NCBI GenBank assembly: GCA_005408345.1
Contig: SEMN01000027.1
Location: 1,245,501 to 1,309,500 of the forward strand
Source: Macquaria australasica
Taxonomy: Eukaryota > Chordata > Actinopteri > Centrarchiformes > Percichthyidae
Direction: 5' to 3'
Length of the DNA stretch: 64,000 bases
Position 1 is the first letter of the stretch; each line of letters begins with the position of its first letter. Made by a program: the position numbers and the translations under genes. A model generated the notes under the pieces. It saw nothing but the letters and a program-made list of their open reading frames with translations, did no database searches and was not told the origin of the DNA. Shown one piece after another: positions 36,262 to 46,829 of this stretch.

Positions 36262-37964
36262 AAACTCCTGTGAATGATCTACTCTTACTCCAACTTCTGT
36301 GTGTCCATGTTTGTGTATTGTGATTAAACGCTGAAGCCACTCACACACAAGCACATACGTCTACAGTCTTTTGTCCTCCAGCTGTGCATTTCAGGGACTT
36401 AAAAAGAGGGTCTGGCAGAGTTCAAGCAGTTGGTCAGTGTGTGTTTGTGACACACAGGTTTCAGGAGCTCGCTGAACATGTGCAGCCACTCCAAATTCCA
36501 CCAGCGGAAAGGGAGAGAATCCCGGCTTCCTGTTTTCCGCTCTTAGCGCACGTCGCAATGCAACCCCAGCCAAGCTGCTGGGCAGCACAATGAGCGCGGG
36601 TGTGATTCAGCTTTCAACAGGCCTGTTACCGGGGATTACACCGGCGTTGTTTAATAGTGTTATCCGGACCACAATGTGTTGAATGTTGTTTTATCAGAGT
36701 AATAAGTCAGACACTTCGCTCACTGACGGCTTCAGTAATGTCACCGTGAAATTTCTGCGAATCTGTCCCTGGCTTCTGCCCAGCCAGTGCAGGTGAGGTC
36801 CATGAGAGAGCGCAGCTGCCACTCTCAAACTTGCATTCAGACACGCACCAGCAGGCATGTATGGCCCCCATAGATAGATTGATGGTGGCGGTGGGGGGAA
36901 ACCGAGGGCTGTGTGGCTGTCCTGAAATCAGGCCAGCTTTAACACAGCAGACACGCTCTCAAGCCCACAGTCGTAGTAACATTTTATGTGACAAGCATTA
37001 TAAAGGTGATTTATAGAACGCATGTGTGTCGGGCTGAATATTTTCCAGAATATTTAGCCAGGGGTATAAGGTCTGCGTTTTCAAATCTGCCTGGTTGTTC
37101 GCATTGTCCCAACGTCAACCGCTAAACAAACTTCCTGTGAAAATAATGAGCGTAGCGAATGGAAAACTCTGAATGCCCTCTCAGAAGGCCTGACAAGGAC
37201 AAGGGAGGCACGCTGTTACAAGCACACACTTATAAGCATTGTTGTTTTTATGGGATGGCCTTTTATGTATGGCACTGACCTCTGGCTTGTTCTCCTTTGT
37301 ACTCTTTCATTCAGAGCAGACGTGGGCCACAGTGCCAACAGTGCTTGCAAATGGTTCATAGCTTTGATGTAAAATGCCTGCAGAACCAGCGAGTGGAGCT
37401 TAGTGGGGACAGTTCAGGCAGCTTAAGTTGTCAATCACACAATGGTTTACTCAATCGTCTTTCAACCAGTGCCTTAACCAGTTTGATATCCCTGTTTCCA
37501 GCACCTGTACCTGCTCATGCTAACTAGCCAGTTCTTCTTTGGTGTAATACAGACACTGGGAGTTACTAAACACAGAGCCTGTAAAACTACAAATGTAAAA
37601 GCTTTCATGAACTGGATGTAGGATGAAATGCTGCTGTGTTGTTGGAAATAAAATGAGGAAAATAAGACATGAATTCACGTTAAAATGTCTTTGACTATTA
37701 TTTACATCCCTAGATCTTAAAAAGTCTTCTTTTTAGAAGATGTCATATTGAAAAAGTAGGAAATCCAGAGCTCTCATATTTCATTGCCACCAGTCGACAG
37801 AGTCAGAGGGGAGAAAACGAGCCGCCGTTCCTAATTTTCATTTCTCCAGCTCGAGGCCTGGGGACACCTGTTTCACTGTATCTGGACCCACAACTGAACC
37901 AGCTCCCTTTGTCCCTCCACACCCTCCCTCGTCATCCCACCACAGGCACTCACCCAACCAGCAT

Positions 37965-38175
37965 CGTCTAGACGTCTAGGTTTAAATTAAGCTAAATTTA
38001 TTTAATGGCTGAATGGTTTTTAGGCATCAAAACAGCAATGCAATGACTATATTTCTTTGTGTATTAAGGACCTGTTTCATATCAAAATACAGTCATTTAA
38101 AAGCTGTTCAAACAACAGTTATATGTAACCTAGACATCTTAAAAAACATTCACTTTTTACCTGGACATCTAGACG
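37965..38175 (-). repeat. dispersed element with gtctagacgtc ends, copy A (partner at 54362-54500)
   Basis: Bounded by cgtctagacgtctagg on the left and acatctagacgtcttttgcg on the right. Its reverse complement carries tgaaacaggtcct and aaatgactgtatttt, which resemble gtagcgggtcctaaa and taatggctgtgttt in the copy at 54362-54500. Probably a MITE. Confidence 0.6.
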
Positions 38176-38254
38176 TCTTTTGCGCTGCAAATCACCAGTT
38201 AATGCTTCCTGGGATGCCACAGCAGTGTGGTTTTCAAGTGTCAAATGTCAAAAG

Positions 38255-38425
38255 TCAAATAACAACAAAAGCTCAGTTTCCAATTATGTAAAACAAAGAA
38301 AAGCAGTCAATCTTCACATTTGAGAAGCTGGAAACAGAGACTATATGGCATTTATGCTTGATAAATGACATTTTTGTCCATTATTTTTCTGCCAGTCGAC
38401 TAATAGACTAATCAGCTAATCAGCA
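38255..38425 (+). mobile_element. fragment of the hAT-like MITE (right half)
   Basis: Includes ttcacatttgagaagctgga, as in the right half of the split copy at 19150-19320 (tcacatttgagaagctgga), followed by gactaatagactaatcagct. Confidence 0.55.
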
Positions 38426-41400
38426 CAGCTTCACTTGGCTTACCTTTACTACTGCACACCCTTCTCACACTCCACCACTCCAGTTCTCACACTCCAAAAT
38501 CAACCCTCCACGGGGGTTTCGATATCCGGGTCACCTGCCCGGTCAGTCACACTATCCGCTGGATCTCTGAGGACCTGACTGCAAACTGCCACACAGCACC
38601 GGACCTCTCTCATTTAGACACGGGGGCTTCCCAGTGGGGCGTCTTTGTACTCTGCAGGCTCGGCACCATGGGACAGCCTGGGCCGGGGGTTTTATCAGAA
38701 CCACCTGCCTGTGCGGGTTGACCATATCTCAAACATCTCTTTTCCCTCCTGAGGAAGAAGAAAAATAATTTAGACTGTTTCCTGTTGACCTGCATGCCAT
38801 CGCTGAAGCCTTTTTCTGAGAGTGTGAGAACATGTGTGTGTGTGTTTTATTTCTCCTCTCCGTGTGTGTGTGTGCGTGACTGAGCATACATGTCTCTAAA
38901 CAGGTTAAAACTGCAGGCATTTCAGCCAGTCCTCTGTTCTTGAATCTGTTTTGGTTTGGTTGGAGGATTAAGGTTAGTTGAAGGGTTGTCTTTAATAGAG
39001 GACACAGACTGAGGTTTGTCATGTTCGGGGTAGAATTAGTGTAAGGGCAGAAATGTAGTCAAAACAAGCTCTTTCTAAGTAGTGATACGGTAGGTTATAG
39101 CTTGAAAATGCATCTTTATTAGCTTCTGCCAAACCCACGGGTGGCTCCATCATTACAAACACATGTTAAGATGACAAGCACTGTTTAAACACATATAACT
39201 ACATTAAATTTAAGTCAATGACCAAAGTTTCTAAATCAACACATCAACGTTTTTTGTATTTTTTGTCTCAAATGTGGAAAAATGTGCAAAACATGAGGCA
39301 CAAGATATCCACAATATTTCCATTTAAGGTAATGTTGCAGCCATGAGAAACACTTTGTACCTTGGGTTTGAATATTTTCCTTATATCAGCATTTTGTAGT
39401 GTCATCAAAGTTTGAAAAATCCTATATAGGATATACAGTATGTGTGATATTTTTAACTTTATATAATTAGCATTTTATTTTACTTTATGTTGTATTTAAA
39501 AGCTATATGTATTTTCAAGATAAAAATGCAAGAGGAAAAATATGGTTTTAATCCTTATAGGGGTTAAATGTTACGCTGTCATGATACATTACACTATATC
39601 GTCTCAATATAAGTCAGTAAAACATATGATATAATGACTGTAATTATTAAATATAGTCAGTAAAGACATCAGTATTCTTGCACACATCAATAACTATTGC
39701 CATAAATCTCTGTTCTTACCTGAGGTTTTATGTTTGCATGAGATTTCCTGCTTAAAGAAAGCTGTGAATCTTTTTCCAAATCTCCTTTTCTGATCTTCCA
39801 CTCGTCTGTCCATCACAGATCTGTTCTAAATTTACTTTTCCTGGACTGTCCATCTTTCTTCCATCCAGAGAGGAAAAAAGAGCATGTGACTAACTGTATG
39901 TAGAGAAGAACAAAAATTTTACAGTTGGCTGCGGTTATGTTTCTCTTTTGGTATCAAATGTTTCGTCTGCAATGAGAATATCTGACTAGGACGAGAAACT
40001 TTTACTTTTCTTGTTCCGAAGTGACTGAAGTCTGTGTTAGGGAGGATTTTGTGGTTCCCTGATCATGTTTGTTGGTTGATAACATCAACAGCAGCTGAAT
40101 GTTTTAGCCCAAAATGAAAAAAGTCAACATCAGCAGCGAGAAGATGATGGCAGACACCACAGCAAAGTTCAATATGGAACAAAATTCATTGCCTAGTGGT
40201 ATATTGAGTGTACCTGTGGTATGAATATTGATAAGTGCCAGATCTCTGCCCCTTTTGCCACGATTATTAGTCAGCTAACAGACCAACACTGCTTCTGCTT
40301 CTGTACAACTCAAAGTTCACTGAAGTATAGACGATGCTAAAGACAAGATTATTACAATTATTACTTTTTGTCAGACAATAAATTATGTTAGACTGGTTGT
40401 TATTATTTTCAGAGTTACTAAATTGCCCCCTGACACCATTTTTCAGGATATTCTTCTTTTCAGTGCCCAGTTAGGACGGCCATTATGGCTGTTAGACAAC
40501 ATAATCTTGTCCGGAACAAGGGTTATTTTTATGATTTTCATTCTTGCTACTACAGAATATTTTGCTTGTGATCTTGACCTTAAACTAATCAGTTGTTTAT
40601 GCAATAATTGTATTCTGACCAATAAATTATTATAATTATTTTGTGATCTCAACATTACCCAAACTGTCTTCTTAAAAGCATGATTCTGACATTGTAATTT
40701 TGTCTATAATCGGCAGACAGAAGGCAATCACTGCCAGACTTTCCTCTCAACATGTAAACAGTTTCATCTAAAGATCTCAAGCTGATGATCTGGGATATGT
40801 TGAGGTTTCCTCTTCTCTAACCAGCTTTTGATAATAATATTTAAGTCATAATTGGGAGTTACGATATGATATGCATCTGTGGCACGTGCAGCGCATGATA
40901 AGACTTACAGTTACAGACTTCAGTTACAGTAAAGTTTCTATTTTCTCAGTCATCTGCTTCAGAAAGTACACAACTTGCCTTCAGAGATCTGTTCTTCTGT
41001 GTTCTTCTTCTGGGACTGTAAAAACATTGGCCACATCACCAGAGTCTGTATGTTTCTTTTTTTAAGCTTGACATCTGTATCATGACTTTATCAATCCTAA
41101 AATAGCTTCAAGATGTTCCTTGAAGGAGGAAAAAAACACAGGGCGTGAGGCAGCTGAAGGTATGTGAAAGCCCTTTTGTGAAAGAGCAGTAATTTAGTGC
41201 TTCAATACACATGTCAGGCGCACTGTAACACCTCAGAAAAGCGGGTCTACGTCTCTTGTGAGCAATAATTTACTGTGAGGATGAGTCAGGCCAAAGAATC
41301 TCAAGCATAAGAGAGGAATAAACACAAGAGGGCAATAGTTTACCAGGAATTTCTGATTAGATTCTGTGATATAAACTCACACTGTGTCGTATCAAAACCA

Positions 41401-43977
41401 GACCTTCAGATCCAAGAAATTAAACCAAGTTTTTCCTCTCTTTTGCATATGGTCACTGACCCCCCTCGGCCAGACTTGCATGCAGTAGAGTTCCCCGGAG
41501 AGTGATTCTGAGTCTGTTAAAATGTCTTAAATGTGTTCGGAGGGAAAGATCAATGGCTGAGACAGGAGGATTATGGGATACCCTCCAGTCAGCGTGCTGT
41601 CACTCAAAATGGGCTCAAAGCGGCAGATTAGGCACCAGATCCCTCTCATCTCTGTCAGAGGATCTCGTTAAAATACCCGGTCCTGTATCTCCAATTGTTC
41701 CAGTTTCATGTTTTACGGCAAACCGGCCGCACTCCGCCATTAATCAATCAATGGGATCGTTTGCATATTTTGTTTCTAATGAAAGATGCCACGATGAAAG
41801 GCGGAGAGTGGCTGTTACTCAAGCTTGGCCATTCTTTTCCACTTAAGGACCTGATGGATAGTTTACGGTATAAAAACAGACCTGCTGTGCATTATGTCAT
41901 GCTGCTGCTCTGCAGACATGTACATTGCTCCTCTTTACAAATACATCTCCTAGTTTAACAGGCCCTGAGGTAAGTTTGCGGTGAAGACGGGTGGGGGTGG
42001 GGGGGTTGACAGGGTGATTTGGATGGAACAAGAGAGGGGGGTGTATATCAGACAAATAACGGGAATAATTATTGGAAATAATGTCCAGATAGATGGAGTG
42101 GAGCCAAATTATGAAATCATGCGCTTCTCTCCGGTACATCACCCTGCTCATTATTTGAAGTCATGCTTGGAAAACAGGTGTTTCCAATACTGGGTCGCTG
42201 TCTCCACGGTCCTGCACCCCCTTCGTTTTCTGATGATGGTTCAGATATGATATTTCATGCCTGGAGCCGGACGCATGATAGGAAGTGATTGGGGAGAACT
42301 GTTCAGAAGACATCCGTGTAATGGATGCTGATTGGCCCCCGGCTAAATCCCTGGAGCCTGTGCCTGCCTAACAAGAGGGGAACCACAAAGCCGGAGTAGT
42401 AATGATCCTGAATGCTGCATGTTTTCCCTCTTTTGGAGGTTCAAATGATTACAAGGGGATTTCTCTGTCTCTTTAAACAGGTGCCATATTTATGTGCATC
42501 AAGCACAACAGCAGTGCAGTTGGCACAAGAGCTTTATTCTTCATATTTCTCATAATAAACAGAACCAGCAGGGAGAGAATTTGTCTTTTTTGGGTCTTTT
42601 TCTTCCAGTTTGGTTTATGATCGATGCATTGTGTCAGCGTTTGAAGCTCATGCCTGTGATGTGGCGCAAAGCAGATGTGTGTTTTATAAGCAGAGAACAC
42701 TCTTGTGTGATTAATAATCATGTCATTCATTGTTAGTGTAGCCTGAAGGCTACTCCCACAGTTACAATCTGTAAGGGCATATTTTTAAAATAATAATTTA
42801 TCAGTCATTTCTAATAGTTAATCATTAATAGCTGTGAAATGTAGAACATCCTGTGTGTAAAAGTATCATTATTTTGTTGATTACCTCCAGTAAACACTAT
42901 AATTTGTTTTGCTTATGGGCTCCAAATTCTTTTTTTTATGAGCGTATCACCAATAAAAACATCTTTTTCCATTCTGTTGAGTTTGGAAAACACAGTATGT
43001 TCTTATTTTTTGCAGAATAAATGTCTTAAATATCAAGTTTATTTTAAAAAACCTTCTGCTAATGAACAGAAACAATCAAAACCATGAACATGACTTAAAA
43101 CGTTTATTGAGCTTTTTTACGTGCTTGGCACCTGTATTTACATTTTTTTAAAATGCCTCCAAAAAAGAATTACTTTGCTATTTCCCTTTTTTTCACACAT
43201 TTTTATAACAGATTGGCCTGTAAAATTGTTATATTGCTCGGCACTTAAATACACATCTCTACAACACACCAAAACATACTTTAATTACTCTGTTTTGCTA
43301 TTGCTTCTTTTATAACTTTTCACACAACAACTTTTAAGCTTACGTTATTGATTGCATTCGCCATCTTATATAGATGCTTAAAAACATAATCCACTCAAAA
43401 ATAGTGAAGCCATTCCAGTCTATGAGGACAACAGGTTGATGAAGTTGTGTGGTGGAGTCCCGAACTCTCGTGTACACGCCTGCTGGGAGTTTTCAGGATG
43501 AAGACGGAGTTCCTCAGTTAACCCGACCTACAGTTCTTTGACGTACTACGTGTTGTATTCATCAAGTGGCCACCGCAGCGTCCAGACACTTCATCTCCTG
43601 CATGTATGTGGAGCAGTGAGCCATTCAGTGATCATGTCCAGTTGTCCCTTTCCTTCCGGCCAAAACTTCAGACCAGGACGGCGAGCCACTGACCCCTTGA
43701 CATTTCTAAAACGATGCGGCACAAGTGCTGCGTGAAGTAAAAACTTCAGGATCACAGTGAAGATTCTTTGGTTTTCTTGATGTCATGACCGAACGGCCTT
43801 TTGAGTCCCAAAAAAATCAAGAATGAGTCACTTGCAAAGAGTGTTGCTACTATTGCACCATAACAGCTTCACAACTGATAATCCCTTCTGAACCTCTCCG
43901 TCTTATTACAGTCTGAGTTTGTTGTTTCTTTCCTGTCAGAAACAGTAAGAGAGTCAGGTTGCTGTCCCAATTTTCGC

Positions 43978-43983
43978 TTTATT
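43978..43983 (-). terminator. tbx15: candidate polyadenylation signal of tbx15
   Basis: AATAAA on the minus strand about 250 bp beyond the tbx15 stop codon. Further candidates lie near 43100-43110, so the 3' UTR may be longer. Confidence 0.35.
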
Positions 43984-44234
43984 AATACAAAGATAATTAA
44001 ATAATAGCTTTGACTCCCTCTATAATGCTTTGTAAGTGGTGGAGTGTCTTTAAAAACAGAAAACATGAGATGATATCCTTTTCTGAAAGGTTTGTTTTGT
44101 ACCTCAGTACATTAACGCTTCATGTAAAAACACCGGTTCAACATCAACACCAAACCGGGTCCATAGATTCAAAATTTACTTTTCAGCTGAAAGACTTCAG
44201 AAACATGGAGGACTGTGAGGTTCGATCCCAGTTT

Positions 44235-45067
44235 CTACACCATGTGCATGGACATCTGAGAGGAGGAGCCATACTGACGTCCATCACAGGAGCTGCCGCC
44301 CTGCTGGCCACTGGTGGTGTTGCCGATCATGTGCATAGTGTCCATGCTTCCATTGGACAGGTACTGGCGCTCAGCGAAGGCTCCGGCAGGAGACGAGGAG
44401 CAGAGCAAACCTCCCTGGGGCTTCTCAGGGCTGGCGGCCAAGCGGGGAGAGGTGGGGAAGTTGTATCCGTACAGGTTGTAAGGGTTGTGCAGGGAGAAAG
44501 CGTTGTAGGAGCCCTGCTGCACGTGGTGGTGGCTCCCGCTGAACATGTGGGCGGAGGAAGGGGAGGATCCGGATGAAGAGGATGAGGCAGAGCTGGAGCT
44601 ACCTCCAGCCTGCATCACGTACTGAAGCTGCGAGGCTGGGAAGGAGCCGAGCTGACCACTGTAGGCGTCCATCTTGCCTCCAGTGCCGCTGCCGCTACCG
44701 CCGCCAGTCAGGGAGGCGTGAGCGCTGCCCTGCATGCCAGCAGCAATCAAGGAGGAAGTCCTCTGTGGCAGGAAGGATTCAGAGGGCTGACCAGAGGCCA
44801 CAGCACCCCCTGCAGCCTGGAGGCGTCCGTAGGAACTGTCGGCCAGGCCGCCGTAGCCCTGCAGGGCCGCCATGTTGCTGCGAGCGCAGGCAGGGTACTC
44901 GGACAGGCCCAGGTTGCAGAGCTGGCTTTCCCTGCAGCCCACATTAAAGGTGTTCGGGGCAAGGTGGAAGGTCGGAGGGGAGCAGGAGGGAGACAGGAGG
45001 TGTGCCGCACCAGAAGGGGAGGGGGTTCCCGTGCTGGAGGTGGTGGGAGAAGTGCCTGTACTTCCAC
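44235..45067 (-). CDS. tbx15: tbx15 last coding exon (C-terminal transcription-regulatory region)
   Basis: 833 bp, GC-rich, from GGSTGTSPTTSSTGTPSPSG to the TAG at 44235-44237. It includes PSCSPPTFHLAPNTFNVGCR, LCNLGLSEYPACARSNMAAL, long Gly/Ser runs (residues encoded near 44550-44700), NAFSLHNPYNLYGYNFPTSP and the final SSSQMSMHMV. The Ser/Gly tracts look expanded compared with my memory of the mammalian protein. Confidence 0.93.
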
Positions 45068-46746
45068 CTGGAAAACACACAAATACAGAGATAGTAAAAT
45101 ACAGTGCATTTGACAGGTGCTGTCAACTTGAGCACTTAAATATATTTTAAAAAATCTGTTCCAAGACCAGATTCAGTGCAAAAATATGCATAACACTCAA
45201 AGACTTGCATAAGGAGGGAGAGAAGCAAATCACTAAACTAAAAGCTTTAACATCCAACTATGGATGTAATCCACTGAGGTGTTTGTGTCATTCAACAGTG
45301 GATGAGACACAAACAAGCCCAGAAAATCCCTCAGGAAGTCTGGAGTCCTAAGCTCACACCTGTTACCATGGTGTGGGGCACTGTCCATCTTTACTAATTG
45401 TAAAATAGTTAATTGTGCATGAAATTAAACATCTAATTTCTTGAATAATGAATAGTTCCCCATGTTGGCAAAATTCTTCCATGCTAAAGTAGGGTTAAGC
45501 AAAGCAGTGGTGCTGTGTTCAGGTCACAATTCAAGTGTTGTTATGATCTCCTTCTTATTTATTTATTTACATATTCTACGTAAAATAGCTAAGAAAAGTG
45601 TTTCGGCTGCCATATTTTCACATATGTCGACAAACCTTTTGAAAATCTGATACAATGGGAAAGTGACATGAGTCCCGGCCTGCTTGCCTACCTCTGACCT
45701 CCCTGTGGAAGGTAGCTAGAAACAAACAGGAGTTCCCTGTGGGGAGGTATTAGTATTAGTCTCTCGTGTCTCTCATTGCCAGACCTCCACATCCTTTCTA
45801 CCCTGTGGCAGTGCAAGAAACTTTGTCTTCCACAACTGGTTGGAATTTATAAATGTTCCTCTAAAGGAAAACTCCAGTATTTTTAAACCAGGGCCCTATT
45901 TTTACAAATTTTATCTACAGAGACAGACCTTTTTGTTAAAGAGTAAGATCCTTCTTGTTCCTTCGCTCCAGGAAAAGTCTCACTCTGAAATCTCGGGAGA
46001 GGTTGAGTTGTTGCAGGAAGACGAAAGGATCTTACCCTTTAACAAAAAGGTCTGTCTCTGTGGGGATCCTTTCCATAATGTTGTCAGACACTTAGAATAA
46101 CAGTCTGAGCCTGTCAGCGGCAAAAACAAGTACTTTTAGTGGACGTATTTTTCAAGGGCGCAATTGCCCCAAAGGATTATGTTTCAGCCCGTTCGCAGAT
46201 ACCGGCGAAGGCGATCTACTGGACCAATTCCAAAACCTTTGGTAGGTATTAGTCATTTAGGGGTTTCCTTTAAGACAGAATTTGGAATCTTCTCTTATGC
46301 ACAATCAAAGTTTTTGTCCAAGTTATTGTCTTCTTTGTCTCTTTCTTCATAAAGAGCAGACGGAAGCTGAATGCAGTAGTAATCGCCAGCGGGAGTATTT
46401 TTCCCAGTGGTCCACATGCACTGAGTCAGACTTAATAATGTAACTTACTGCTTACTTTATTATTCACCTGTCGCCAATTTAATATATAACCTTGTTGATC
46501 CACTTTTTCAAACCCCTACCTTCCAGACTAATTGCGGGGTCTTACTCTTTGAAACTCCTGGATACAAGATCATGAACCGTATCGTAAAATTTATCGCTGG
46601 TATGTGGAGATAAATATGGATTCAGTTTTGACCATGTCTGGTCAACAGAGCCGCCCAAAATCCCCAGTCCTTTCCTCAATAAAAAGCCACTGACTCTGAG
46701 TTTAGACATGCACTGTACTGATTCAGCTGAAGGGGAAAAATGGGAG

Positions 46747-46829
<83 letters not shown>

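Larger units (their letters stand above)
28137..43900. other. gene-free interval between the L2 and tbx15
   Basis: About 15.8 kb without a recognisable exon on either strand. It contains repeats listed separately (29762-29793, 31180-31760, 33435-33500, 35401-35440, 36216-36261, 37965-38175, 38255-38425). It also has stretches of higher complexity near 29270-29470, 34000-34280, 36470-36620 and 41490-42470 that could be regulatory. It lies on the 3' side of tbx15. Confidence 0.5.

Noticed and set aside
44010..45150. Plus-strand open frames of 92-188 aa over the last tbx15 exon
   Set aside because: They lie opposite the GC-rich coding exon; the minus strand gives the conserved TBX15 sequence.
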